Of a DNA stretch of 41,271 bases, positions 23,985-31,773 are shown one piece after another. The stretch's first letter is position 1. Every line of letters begins with the position of its first letter. The notes beneath the pieces were generated by a model. That model was not told the origin of the DNA. It searched no databases and was given only the letters and a program-made list of their open reading frames with translations. Origin of the DNA: an uncultured Phascolarctobacterium sp. (GTDB taxonomy: Bacteria > Bacillota > Negativicutes > Acidaminococcales > Acidaminococcaceae); contig CANQBR010000012.1 of NCBI GenBank assembly GCA_947589605.1, positions 1-41,271 of the forward strand, written 5' to 3'. Position numbers and translations under genes: made by a program.

Positions 23985-24473
23985 ATGAAAAAGATCTTTT
24001 TGTTTTTAACTCTCATCCTTTTATGCTGCTCTGCCCTGTGTCGGGCCGCAGAGCCGCCCACCGTTACCAGCGACAAGCGCTCCTTCAACCCTCTTACCGG
24101 CGTCTACCTGCTGGAGGGCCATGCCACCGTGCGCTGGCCCGACGACAGGATGGACTTGGTGATCGCTTGCGACAGAGCTCAGGTGCTGCTCTATCAATTG
24201 GAAGTGCATGCCGAAGGCAACATCAAATTGGATTACGACAAAGAGCTGCGCTTCACCTGCGACAAAGTGGACGTTTATCACACAGACCGCACCGCCTACT
24301 GCAGCGGCAACACGGTCTTTCGCTGCGGCAAAGACGTGATCTGCGCCGATAAAGGCGCCTATTGCTGGAAGACGAAGCTGGCGGTCTTCAGCGGCAACGT
24401 GAAGGTGAACGGCAAGCCCTGGCCCCATGAAGCGGAATATAACGTAAAGACTCATAAATTGAGCGAACGGTGA
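23985..24473 (+). CDS. LptA/OstA-like periplasmic LPS-transport protein
   Basis: The 162-residue protein has a signal peptide (about 1-21, ending CRAA) and one OstA-like beta-jellyroll: VTSDKRSFNPLTGVYLLEGH, then repeated short strands with DRAQVLLYQLEVHAEGNI and ADKGAYCWKTKLAVFSGNV. LptA proteins bridge the periplasm and carry lipopolysaccharide from the LptBFGC complex to LptD. The gene supports a diderm host with LPS. A GGAAGG site precedes the ATG. It stands alone between dnaG and lexA; lptB, lptC and lptF/G are not in the window, so an LptC-like or paralogous role is possible. Several cysteines could form disulfides. Confidence 0.75.
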   Translation: MKKIFLFLTLILLCCSALCRAAEPPTVTSDKRSFNPLTGVYLLEGHATVRWPDDRMDLVIACDRAQVLLYQLEVHAEGNIKLDYDKELRFTCDKVDVYHTDRTAYCSGNTVFRCGKDVICADKGAYCWKTKLAVFSGNVKVNGKPWPHEAEYNVKTHKLSER

Positions 24474-24512
24474 AAGTTTTTTCCGTTTTATTTCAAAAGC
24501 AGAACAATTTGT

Positions 24513-24541
24513 TTGACTTAGCCTTTTTTCTATGCTAAAAT
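24513..24541 (+). promoter_or_regulatory. Promoter of lexA
   Basis: TTGACT (24513-24518), a 17-nt spacer and TAAAAT (24536-24541) lie about 90 nt upstream of lexA. An imperfect GAAC-N5-GTTT motif just ahead of the -35 box has the wrong spacing for a standard SOS box. Confidence 0.65.
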
Positions 24542-24628
24542 TATTTTGACTTGTAGATCGACACCGCGGCGGGCATGTTTTTCGTGAGACTGCTCTTTTC
24601 GCCGCCGCGCAAGAACGGAGGCTGTTTC

Positions 24629-25297
24629 ATGGGCAGAAAAAGGGCTCTTCCCCCGGATTTCGACGGCACTTATACCGAGGAGATGCTCAGTGACCGTCAG
24701 CGCAAGATCTTAGAGTTTCTCCGCACCTACATGCTGATGCGGGGCGCTCCCCCCTCCGTGCGGGAAATCGGCGAGGCCGTGGGCCTCTCCTCCAGCTCCA
24801 GCGTCCACAATCATCTGCGCAACCTGCAGGAGATGGGCTTCATCAGCCGCGACATCGTCGGCAGCCGCAACATCGAGCTGTTGGGGGCAGGGTCCGAGGC
24901 CTGGAAGATGAAAGAGATGGTGGCGGTGCCGCTGGTGGGCAGGATCACCGCAGGCCAACCCATTTTGGCGGTGGAGAACGTAGAAGATACCTACCCCATC
25001 CCCAAAGATCTGGTGGGCTGCAGCGACGATGTCTTCATGCTCACCGTGGAAGGCGACAGCATGATCAAGGCGGGCATCTTCGACGGCGACTACATCATCG
25101 CCCGCAAACAGAACTACGCTACCAACGGCGACATCGTGGTGGCCCTCATCGACGGTGAGAGCACCACCGTGAAGCGCTACTTTCGGGATCGCCGCAACGT
25201 GCGGCTGCAGCCTGAGAACGACAAGTATCGCCCCATCTTGGGCACCGATAATATCCGTATCTTGGGCAAAGTGATAGCGGTCTTCCGCATCATGTAG
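24629..25297 (+). CDS. lexA: LexA repressor
   Basis: LexA represses the SOS regulon until RecA-stimulated self-cleavage. The 222-residue protein has an N-terminal winged helix (SDRQRKILEFLRTYM, PPSVREIGEAVGLSSSSSVH). The cleavage site is Ala108-Gly109 in VGRITAGQP, and the catalytic dyad is Ser144 (EGDSMIKAGI) and Lys182 (STTVKRYF), all intact. The start at 24629 is chosen for the GGAGG 7 nt upstream; an earlier in-frame ATG at 24575 has no site. About 10-15 residues before the usual Firmicute N-terminus are extra. It is monocistronic, with a strong terminator. Confidence 0.95.
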   Translation: MGRKRALPPDFDGTYTEEMLSDRQRKILEFLRTYMLMRGAPPSVREIGEAVGLSSSSSVHNHLRNLQEMGFISRDIVGSRNIELLGAGSEAWKMKEMVAVPLVGRITAGQPILAVENVEDTYPIPKDLVGCSDDVFMLTVEGDSMIKAGIFDGDYIIARKQNYATNGDIVVALIDGESTTVKRYFRDRRNVRLQPENDKYRPILGTDNIRILGKVIAVFRIM

Positions 25298-25315
25298 CTC
25301 CGCAAAAGAAAAGAG

Positions 25316-25345
25316 GCTCCGTCTTTGCGAGACGGAGCTTTTTTG
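25316..25345 (+). terminator. Terminator of lexA
   Basis: The 8-bp stem GCTCCGTC/GACGGAGC with a 7-nt loop is followed by TTTTTTGTT, about 20 nt after the lexA stop. Confidence 0.9.
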
Positions 25346-25353
25346 TTGCCTGA

Positions 25354-25395
25354 AAAATAATAAATATCCCCCGGCTACGCCGGGGGATATTTATT
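25354..25395 (-). terminator. Terminator of the AGCS symporter gene
   Basis: A perfect 17-bp stem (25359-25375 with 25379-25395) with a 3-nt loop is followed on the minus strand by ATTTTTCA. It also has A/T flanks that could make it bidirectional, insulating lexA from the convergent symporter gene. Confidence 0.85.
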
Positions 25396-25438
25396 GATGA
25401 ACACATCCTAAAACGATCGTCGCCCTTCGGCGATGGTC

Positions 25439-26788
25439 TTACTGTTGCTCTTTCTCTTCTTCCAAATGCTTGTAATAAGCCTTGGTCTCGGCTACGATCA
25501 CACCGCTCAACAGCAGCAGGGCGATCAAGTTAGGAATGGCCATCAGGCCGTTCACGATATCAGCCAAAGTCCAAATAGTCTCCAGCTTCAGGAAGGGAGC
25601 GCAGGCAACGATGATGATGAAGAAGATACGGTAAGGCATGATGCCTTTGACGCCGCTCAAATATTCCACGCAGCGTTCGCCGTAATAGTTCCAGCCCAAG
25701 GTGGTGGTGAAAGCAAAGAGGGAGAGAGCCACCATCAGCAGGAAACTGCCGAAGCTGGCAAAGCTGCTGCTGAAGGCCGCGTCGGTCATAGCTGCGCCGT
25801 TCAGATCGCCGCTCCACACGCCGGTAACTACCAGAGTCAGGCCCGTCAGACTGCAGATGATGATGGTGTCGATGAAAGTGCCGGTCATGGATACCAAGCC
25901 CTGCTCGGCAGGCCATTTGGTCTTGGCGGCGGCGGCTACGATGGGCGCAGAGCCTAAGCCGGACTCATTGGAGAAAACGCCTCTGGCCACGCCGCTGCGC
26001 ATAGCCAGCATCACGGTGGCCCCCAAGAAGCCGCCCTGAGCTGCGGTGGTGGTGAAAGCGCATTCGAAAACTTTGCCGATGGCGGCCGGCACGCTGCCGG
26101 CGTTCATGATGAGGATGCTGACGGTGGCCAGCAGATAGAGCACGGCCATGAAGGGCACGATGGCGGCGGTCACTTTGGCGATGGATTTAAGGCCGCCGAT
26201 GGTGACTACGGCCACCAGCACGGTCAAAACGCCGCCGGTGATGAAGGGATGCAAGCCCAAAGTGATCTGGGTGATCTCGGTGATGGAATTGATCTGGGCG
26301 AAGGTGCCGATGCCGAAGCAGGCACACAGCACGCCGAAGAGAGCGAAGATGACGGCCAAAGGCTTATAGCTCTTGCCCAAGCCGTTCTCGATGTAGTACA
26401 TGGGGCCGCCGGAGATGTTGCCGTTGTCATCCACTTTGCGGAATTTTACGGCCAGCATGCATTCGGCGTATTTGGTGGCCATGCCGAAGAAGGCAGCTAC
26501 CCACATCCAGAAGAGAGCGCCGGGGCCGCCGGCCTTGATGGCGGTGGCTACGCCCACGATGTTGCCGGTGCCGACGGTAGCGGCCAAGGCGGTGCACAGA
26601 GCCTTGAAGCTGGTAACGTCGCCCTCGCCTTCGCTTTTAGCGGCGAAGATCATCTTCAGGGCATGGGGCAGGCGCAAAACCTGGATCAGGTTCAGCCGCA
26701 CGGTGAGCAGCATGCCCGTGCCTACCAAAAGGATCAAGAGCGGCGGGCCCCACACGAAACTATCGATCTCGTTCAACAATTCCAACAT
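25439..26788 (-). CDS. Alanine/glycine:cation symporter (AGCS family)
   Basis: This 449-residue membrane protein takes up alanine or glycine with Na+ or H+. It begins MLELLNEIDSFVWGPPLL. It carries the AGCS hallmarks ALCTALAATVGTGNIVGVAT, GGPGALFWMW, GGPMYYIENGLG, FSNESGLGSAP and GWNYYGERC. The start at 26788 is preceded by GAGGAGGA. The long in-frame extension upstream crosses the riboswitch and is not coding. A tandem glycine riboswitch and terminator in the leader indicate control by glycine and suggest that glycine is a physiological substrate. Confidence 0.93.
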   Translation of the reverse strand: MLELLNEIDSFVWGPPLLILLVGTGMLLTVRLNLIQVLRLPHALKMIFAAKSEGEGDVTSFKALCTALAATVGTGNIVGVATAIKAGGPGALFWMWVAAFFGMATKYAECMLAVKFRKVDDNGNISGGPMYYIENGLGKSYKPLAVIFALFGVLCACFGIGTFAQINSITEITQITLGLHPFITGGVLTVLVAVVTIGGLKSIAKVTAAIVPFMAVLYLLATVSILIMNAGSVPAAIGKVFECAFTTTAAQGGFLGATVMLAMRSGVARGVFSNESGLGSAPIVAAAAKTKWPAEQGLVSMTGTFIDTIIICSLTGLTLVVTGVWSGDLNGAAMTDAAFSSSFASFGSFLLMVALSLFAFTTTLGWNYYGERCVEYLSGVKGIMPYRIFFIIIVACAPFLKLETIWTLADIVNGLMAIPNLIALLLLSGVIVAETKAYYKHLEEEKEQQ

Positions 26789-26872
26789 AACTTGCTTCCT
26801 CCTCACTTTTTTGAGCAAATGGGCAAAGAAAAGAGGCCGTCTTGAGCCGATGAGCGCAGGCTCCCTCCCAAG

Positions 26873-26901
26873 AAAAAAGCTTCCGAAGCGACTCCGGAAG
26901 C
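26873..26901 (-). terminator. Riboswitch-controlled intrinsic terminator (expression platform)
   Basis: GCTTCCG (26901-26895, minus strand) pairs with CGGAAGC (26885-26879) and is followed by TTTTTTCTT. It stands between the glycine aptamers and the symporter start, so it is the likely transcription-control element. Confidence 0.8.
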
Positions 26902-26944
26902 AAAGAGCAAAGACGCCGCCCCGCCCGGCTTTCAGCCGGCGGTT

Positions 26945-27120
26945 CGGTACAGCTCTGTCCTTTGGCCTGAGAGATTGAAAAGAGCGCTGCTCTTTTTTGC
27001 CCCTTCGGCACCCTTTTTGAGGGACTCTCCAGAGTCGTGTCCGGCGGCAGTTCTCCGCTGCTGGCGCAGCACCTGAGAGTTTCGCTCCTTCGGTAGGCCT
27101 CGCGGGCCTTCTCCTGCCGT
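26945..27120 (-). promoter_or_regulatory. Tandem glycine riboswitch
   Basis: Read on the minus strand, two glycine aptamers are visible. The first (27118-27040) has GGAGAAGGCC, ACCGAAGGAGCGAAA, CTCTCAGGT and GGAGAACTGCC. The second (27037-26950) has CTGGAGAGTCC, GTGCCGAAGGGGCAA, ATCTCTCAGGCCAAAGGACAG. These are the conserved cores of the glycine riboswitch, joined by a short linker. It controls the AGCS symporter, probably through the terminator at 26873-26901. Whether glycine turns expression on or off cannot be read safely by eye. Confidence 0.92.
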
Positions 27121-27152
27121 CTTCAACCACACTTTCTTCACTTATACCGCAT

Positions 27153-27180
27153 ATTATAACACAAATAATCCGTATTGCAA
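27153..27180 (-). promoter_or_regulatory. Promoter of the glycine-riboswitch/AGCS transcript
   Basis: TTGCAA (27180-27175), a 16-nt spacer and an extended -10, TGT-TATAAT (27158-27153), lie on the minus strand about 30 nt upstream of the first aptamer. Confidence 0.75.
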
Positions 27181-27276
27181 GGGCAGAAGGAAATTTTTTC
27201 CGCTCCTGCGCAAAAATCGCCGGCCTTGCGTCTTCTCTCTTTTCTTTTTGATCCGGAGAAAAAACGGCGACCTTTT

Positions 27277-27630
27277 TTATCTCGTCCCGAAATATTTGGC
27301 GAAACTCTTTTCCGCCTGCTCCTGCACTTCTCTGTCGAAGGCACTGTAAGCGGCCAATAAAATTTTTCCTTCTTTCGTTAAAACAGCGGAGCCTCCGTGA
27401 GCACCTCCCGCCGTCGCTTCCACCAGTTTATAGCCCAAGTCTTCTTCCGCCCGCCGCAAGATCTTCCACGCCTTGCTGCTGCTCATGCCCATGCTTTGAT
27501 AAGCTGCCCGCAAAGAGCCGCAGCGATCCGTCAGCTCCAGCAGTTGGGCCACGCCCTTGCCGAAGGCCAACTGGTCGTTGAAGATTCGCACTTTCACATG
27601 AAATTTTTGCGGTGCTTTGTATCCGTCCAC
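27277..27630 (-). CDS. ModE-like winged-helix regulator (DNA-binding domain only)
   Basis: The 117-residue protein matches the N-terminal DNA-binding domain of the molybdate regulator ModE: LLELTDRCGSLRAAYQSMGM, SSSKAWKILRRAEEDLGY and an HGGSAVLT wing. It lacks the molybdate-binding Mop domains, so it may sense the metal through a partner or not at all. The start is uncertain. A GTG at 27630, one base after the upstream stop (TGA-A-GTG), fits operon spacing; a TTG at 27648 would overlap the upstream gene. It is the last gene of the moaC-to-modE operon and probably regulates it. Confidence 0.75.
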   Translation of the reverse strand: MDGYKAPQKFHVKVRIFNDQLAFGKGVAQLLELTDRCGSLRAAYQSMGMSSSKAWKILRRAEEDLGYKLVEATAGGAHGGSAVLTKEGKILLAAYSAFDREVQEQAEKSFAKYFGTR

Positions 27631-27631
27631 T

Positions 27632-28657
27632 TCACCACCCCCCGGCAAAACCGCAAGCGGGATAAACGCAGGTGTCGCAGCCCAGGCACAGGCCCCCCTC
27701 GCCTAAAGAAGAGAGCTCCTCTGCCGTTATGATATCGCCGGCGGCTAGGCGGGGCAGCACCGCGTCGAAGATGGTGGCAGGGGCGTGCATGACGCATCCG
27801 GGCAGGCCGCACACCGCTATGTTTTCATTTAGATAAGCCAGCATGAACATGGCGCCCGGCAGCACCGGCGCCCCGTAGCTCACCACTTGGGCCCCACTGG
27901 CGGCGATGGCGGCAGGAGTTTTGTCATCCGGGTCCACGCTCATGCCCCCGGTGCAGAAGATCAACTGAGCCCCGGCAGCAGCCGCCTCCCCTATGGCCGC
28001 GCATAACGTGCGGGGGTCGTCGCCGGTAAGTTTTTCGTAGATGACTTCTATGTCATAGGCCGCCAGCTTGGCCTTCACCGCCGGGCCGAAGCCGTCCTGC
28101 ACCAGACCTTTGGCCACCTCATTGCCGGTGATCAAAAGAGCGGCCCGTTTTTTTACGAAGGGCAGCACGGTGAAGAGATGCTCTTTCGCCAAAGGAGCCA
28201 GCGCCTGCTCCAACTTTTCCTTGCCGATGACCAAAGGGATGATGCGCAGGCCCGCTAATTTGGCGCCTTCGGTCACCGCCGTGTTGCCCCGGCGGCAGGC
28301 TACTGTCAGCTCTCCCGTCCGGTTGAGGCGCAGCAATCGTTCTTTTCGCACTTTGAAAAGGCCGGCCCGGGTGGCGAATAGTTCGATCTTGCCTTCGCTG
28401 CAGGGGCCGAAGGTCACGCCCTCGCCGGCGCAGACCCGGGCCATGAGCAGGGCCGCTTCTTCTTCGTGCAACAAGGAAGGGTCCGGCTCCCATACGTAGA
28501 GGTGCTCCTTGCCCATAGAGAGGAGCAGCGGTATGTCTTCTTCCTGAACGATGTGGCCTTTGCGAAAGGCAGGGCCCTTCATCACCCCCGGCACGATGCG
28601 GGTGAGATCGTGGCAGAGGACGCAGCCTACCGCCTCTTCGGTCTTGATCAGTTTCAT
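27632..28657 (-). CDS. MoeA-like molybdopterin-binding protein with a C-terminal cysteine motif
   Basis: The 341-residue protein has a unique N-terminal half and a MoCF/MPT-binding domain (about 165-310): ALLITGNEVAKG, LTGDDPRTL, IFCTGGMSVDPDDKTP. The end holds PGCVMHAPATIFDAVLPR and a cysteine motif, CLGCDTCVYPACGF. Related proteins act at molybdenum insertion into molybdopterin or bind the cofactor. The tail looks like a metal site and is not part of E. coli MoeA. AAAGGAG precedes the ATG. It lies between modA and the ModE-like gene. Confidence 0.75.
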   Translation of the reverse strand: MKLIKTEEAVGCVLCHDLTRIVPGVMKGPAFRKGHIVQEEDIPLLLSMGKEHLYVWEPDPSLLHEEEAALLMARVCAGEGVTFGPCSEGKIELFATRAGLFKVRKERLLRLNRTGELTVACRRGNTAVTEGAKLAGLRIIPLVIGKEKLEQALAPLAKEHLFTVLPFVKKRAALLITGNEVAKGLVQDGFGPAVKAKLAAYDIEVIYEKLTGDDPRTLCAAIGEAAAAGAQLIFCTGGMSVDPDDKTPAAIAASGAQVVSYGAPVLPGAMFMLAYLNENIAVCGLPGCVMHAPATIFDAVLPRLAAGDIITAEELSSLGEGGLCLGCDTCVYPACGFAGGW

Positions 28658-28673
28658 CGCTTGCTCTCCTTTT

Positions 28674-29480
28674 TTACTGAGCTTTTAATTTAGACTCGTC
28701 TTTGATCGGCGTGAAGCCGTAACGTTTGAAGACTTCCCCCGCTCCTTCACTTGCAAGATATAAAGCGAAACGCTCTGCCGCCGCCTTTTGTTTGCTCTTC
28801 TTCATTACGGCGAGAGGATAGACGATCTTCTCCGCTCCCTTGCTCTCCTCTGCTCTGGCTATCACTTCTACTTGAGATGAGAGGGCGGCATCGGTGGCAT
28901 ACATCAGCCCCGCCTTGGCATTGCCCGCCGCCACCCAGGCCAGCACCTGCGTGACGCTGGTGGCGAGGGTCGCCTTAGGCTCTATCTCTTGCCACAGGCC
29001 CAGCCCGGTCAAATAATTTTTGGCATAAATCCCCGCCGGCACCACAGCCGGGTCGCCGACGGCCACCGGCGCTGCCTTGGGAAGATCGGCAAAACTTTTC
29101 ACATTTGCCGGGTTGCCCTTGGGCACCGCCAACACCAATTCATTGCTCAAAAGGGGCCGCACGGCGGTTTTTTCTATCAGCTCTTGTTTCACCAAGGCGT
29201 TCACGGGTCCCGGGGCCGCGGCGATGAAGATATCCGCCTCTAAGCCCTGCTCCAACTGCCGCTGCAGCCGGCCCGAGCCGTCGTACACACCCTGCACTTC
29301 GATCTTTTCTTTTTGCAAGAAGGCGGGGAGCAGTTCCTTCTCCATGATCTCTTCCAAACTGGCGGCCGCCGCCAGGCGGAGCACCGTTTTTTCCTTAGTT
29401 TCAGGCTGAGTCGTCCCGCAGCCCGCTGTCATCAGGATAGCTGTGCAAAGCGAGAAAAAGATAACAGCCAAACGTTTCAT
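28674..29480 (-). CDS. modA: Molybdate-binding lipoprotein ModA
   Basis: ModA captures molybdate or tungstate for the ModBC transporter. The 268-residue protein has a lipoprotein signal peptide ending LMTAGC, then a periplasmic-binding fold: LRLAAAASLEEIMEKELLPA, YDGSGRLQRQLEQG, ADIFIAAAPGPV, ELVLAVPKGNP, and a C-terminal AGLMYATDA segment. The start at 29480 overlaps the modC stop as ATGA and follows GGAGGTG. It is followed by the MoeA-like gene after 16 nt. The order modB-modC-modA is the reverse of E. coli. Confidence 0.9.
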   Translation of the reverse strand: MKRLAVIFFSLCTAILMTAGCGTTQPETKEKTVLRLAAAASLEEIMEKELLPAFLQKEKIEVQGVYDGSGRLQRQLEQGLEADIFIAAAPGPVNALVKQELIEKTAVRPLLSNELVLAVPKGNPANVKSFADLPKAAPVAVGDPAVVPAGIYAKNYLTGLGLWQEIEPKATLATSVTQVLAWVAAGNAKAGLMYATDAALSSQVEVIARAEESKGAEKIVYPLAVMKKSKQKAAAERFALYLASEGAGEVFKRYGFTPIKDESKLKAQ

Positions 29481-30142
29481 CGGCACGGCACCTCCTCAAG
29501 TTTTCCTTTATCCATGCGCACTGTTCTTTGACAGAGAGGCGCCAAGTCGTCCCGCCGATGGCTGACGATGACGGCCAAAGCTCCGCTCTCTCGCAGCAAA
29601 AGTTCCAGTTCGCCGCTCACTTCTTTGCGCAGTTCGTCGTCCAGGCCGCCGAAGGGCTCGTCCAACAAGATGAGCTGGGGCCGAGAGGCCATAAGACGGG
29701 CCAGAGCCAAGCGCTGTTTTTCGCCCCAGCTCAAATTTTTCGGGTAGCGTTTTTCGTAGCCTGCCAATTTGAAGCGGCGCAAAAGAGCGGCGATCTCTTT
29801 TTCTTCTTCGGCGGCAGTCAAATGCAAACGGCCGAGGCCGCAGCGTATGTTCTCGGCGGCGTCCATGTTGCCGAAGAGAGCGAAGTTGGGGAAAAGAAGG
29901 CCGCACTCCCGCTTTTGCGGCGAGAGCGAGAGACCTGCGGCAGTATCGGCCCACACCCTGCCGTTCATTTCTATGCGGCCGGCATCGATCTTTATCAACC
30001 CGGCCAAACATTTCAACACCGTGGTCTTGCCGCTGCCGGAAGGGCCCATCAGCCCCAGCACCGGCTGTTGCGAGTCTAAATAAAGGTCAACATCTACGGT
30101 GAAGGCAGGCAGATCTTTGCGAAAGACCGCTTTCAGTTCCAT
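29477..30142 (-). CDS. modC: Molybdate ABC transporter ATP-binding protein ModC, with an altered Q-loop
   Basis: The 221-residue ABC ATPase has Walker A GPSGSGKT (33-40), Walker B LILLDEPFGG (Asp161, Glu162) and the switch His195 (VIVSHRRDD). The signature is LSWGEKQR rather than LSGGEKQR, a tolerated kind of change. The Q-loop reads LLFPNFALF, with Pro85 where the conserved Gln should be; the codon is CCC. The C-terminal TOBE/Mop molybdate-sensing domain of E. coli ModC is absent. Genes on both sides are intact and overlap it, so it is probably expressed. It starts one base after modB's stop region and overlaps modA. Confidence 0.88.
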   Translation of the reverse strand: MELKAVFRKDLPAFTVDVDLYLDSQQPVLGLMGPSGSGKTTVLKCLAGLIKIDAGRIEMNGRVWADTAAGLSLSPQKRECGLLFPNFALFGNMDAAENIRCGLGRLHLTAAEEEKEIAALLRRFKLAGYEKRYPKNLSWGEKQRLALARLMASRPQLILLDEPFGGLDDELRKEVSGELELLLRESGALAVIVSHRRDDLAPLCQRTVRMDKGKLEEVPCR

Positions 30143-30143
30143 C

Positions 30144-30827
30144 TCAGCCCTCCCTTTTTCTGCTGCTGCGGTAGAGATAAAAGTTCAAGAGAAAGACTGC
30201 GGCCAAGCCTAAAAGGGCCGCCGCTCCCGCATAAAGAGCGGCCTCATGCCAGCGCCCTGCGGCCGCAGAGCTGTAAATGGCCAAGGGCAGCGTGCGGGTG
30301 AGGCCGGCGATGTTGCCTGCCAGCATCACGGTGGCCCCGAATTCTCCCAAGGCCCTGGCGAAGGCCAGCACCGCCCCGGCGATCAAGCCGCCTAAAGCAT
30401 TGGGCAGCAAAACTTTGCGGAAGATGGCCGCCTCCCCCATGCCCAAGGTGCGGGCCGCCGCGGCCAAGTCCGGGTCCACCTGCTCCAAGGCAGCCCGAGC
30501 GGCCCGATACAGCAGAGGAAAAGCGATGACGGCAGCGGCCAGCACCGTCCCCGCCCAAGTGAAGGCAAAAGAAAAGCCCAACACTTCGCGGCAGAGGCGG
30601 CCCAAAGGCCCGTTACTGCCGAAGAGCCACAGCAAAAAGAGACCGGCCACGGTGGGAGGCAGCACCAAAGGTAAAGTGAAGATGCTGTCTAAAAAGAGCT
30701 GCCGGCTCGCCGGCAGCCTCCCCGCCTGCCAAGCCGCCGCAAGGCCCAGAAAAAAGACGATGAGAGTAGTGCACACCGCCGTTTTCAACGACAGCCACAA
30801 CGGGCTCCAGTCCAAAGCGTACATCAT
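30144..30827 (-). CDS. modB: Molybdate ABC transporter permease ModB
   Basis: The 227-residue inner-membrane permease has about five transmembrane helices. It contains FTLPLVLPPTVAGLFLL and the EAA coupling loop AARTLGMGEAAIFRKVLLPN, followed by ARALGEFGATVMLAGNI, typical of ModB/CysTW permeases. Two ATGs are adjacent; the first (30827) lies one base after the MogA-fusion stop and very near an AGGTGA site, the second three bases on has better spacing. modC begins right after the stop. Confidence 0.92.
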   Translation of the reverse strand: MMYALDWSPLWLSLKTAVCTTLIVFFLGLAAAWQAGRLPASRQLFLDSIFTLPLVLPPTVAGLFLLWLFGSNGPLGRLCREVLGFSFAFTWAGTVLAAAVIAFPLLYRAARAALEQVDPDLAAAARTLGMGEAAIFRKVLLPNALGGLIAGAVLAFARALGEFGATVMLAGNIAGLTRTLPLAIYSSAAAGRWHEAALYAGAAALLGLAAVFLLNFYLYRSSRKREG

Positions 30828-30828
30828 G

Positions 30829-31773
30829 TCACCTGCCGCAATCGCTCACGCTGCCTTGCAAAAGAGCAACAGCGTGCTCCAGCACCGGCAAAAGATAAGT
30901 CAAACATTCTTCCACCGCCTTGGGGCTGCCCGGCAGGTTGACGATGAGGCACTTGCCGCGGGTCACCGCCGTGCCTCTGCTCAACATGGCCCGAGGCGTG
31001 ATGGTGAGCGAGTGGGCCCGCAGAGCTTCGGCAATGCCCGGCACCTGCCTCTCCCCCACCGCCAGCGTCGCTTCGGGAGTCACGTCTCGAGGAGCCAAGC
31101 CGGTGCCGCCTGTAGTGACGATGAGATCGACGGCCCGTCTGTCTGCCAACTCTCTCAATAGACGGCTGATAGTATCGGCCTCATCTGGCACGATCTCTCG
31201 GGCGGCCACCGCGCAGCCTGCTTTTTCTAATATCGCCACAGCCACCGGACCGCTCAGATCTTCTCTTTCACCTCTTGCAGAGCGGTCGGAAACAGTCACC
31301 ACCGCCGCCCGCACTTTCGGCGAAGCTGCAACATAGGTCAAAAGATCGCCCACCTTTAAGCTTCCTCCTTCTAAAACCTCGGCGAAAAGCCCCAGCGTCG
31401 GCATCAAACACTTGCCGGTGCGGCGGGCGACGCTGCAGCCCTCGTGGCATTCTTTGCCCCGTTGTGTCAGCTTTAAGACTACACCGCTCCCGCTTTTCAA
31501 TATGGCTCCCGGCTGTAAAAGTTCTTCGGCTATGCCTTTAAGTAAAATATTTTCTCCAAAGGCGCCGGGGGGAAGGTAAAGAGCATTTTCTTTTGCGAAA
31601 GCGGAGACTGCTTCGCTCCTTAAGAGGGAGACCTGACGGTGCCACTTCCCGGCGTGAGCGTCGCCTGCGATGCCGAGCTCTTTTTCTAAAAATATTTCTT
31701 TGACTGCCCTCTTCGCCGTGCCTCTCTTTTCGCTGAGGCAGAGGGCCGCTATCTCGGCTTTTATTTTTTCCAT
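30829..31773 (-). CDS. MOSC-MogA/MoaB fusion protein for molybdenum cofactor
   Basis: This 314-residue protein joins two domains. Residues about 1-150 form a MOSC domain (GDAHAGKWHRQVSLL, FGENILLKGI, LTQRGKECHEGCSVARRTG, with the conserved Cys). Residues about 155-314 form a MogA/MoaB domain (AAVVTVSDRSARGEREDLSG, VTTGGTGLAPRDVTPEA, LIVNLPGSPKAVEECL). MogA adenylylates molybdopterin before Mo insertion; MOSC domains bind or sulfurate the cofactor. The fusion would place both steps on one chain. The start at 31773 has GGAG upstream and overlaps the moaC end by 13 nt. A longer in-frame reading would run through moaC in another frame and is rejected. Confidence 0.88.
   Translation of the reverse strand: MEKIKAEIAALCLSEKRGTAKRAVKEIFLEKELGIAGDAHAGKWHRQVSLLRSEAVSAFAKENALYLPPGAFGENILLKGIAEELLQPGAILKSGSGVVLKLTQRGKECHEGCSVARRTGKCLMPTLGLFAEVLEGGSLKVGDLLTYVAASPKVRAAVVTVSDRSARGEREDLSGPVAVAILEKAGCAVAAREIVPDEADTISRLLRELADRRAVDLIVTTGGTGLAPRDVTPEATLAVGERQVPGIAEALRAHSLTITPRAMLSRGTAVTRGKCLIVNLPGSPKAVEECLTYLLPVLEHAVALLQGSVSDCGR

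Noticed and set aside
24500-24515. Possible LexA/SOS box upstream of lexA
   Set aside because: GAAC-N5-GTTT has five bases between arms and an imperfect right arm; the Firmicute box is GAAC-N4-GTTC. Too weak to call.
25439-27130. 563-codon version of the AGCS symporter
   Set aside because: The extra N-terminus would translate the riboswitch and terminator; the family start with GAGGAGGA lies at 26788.
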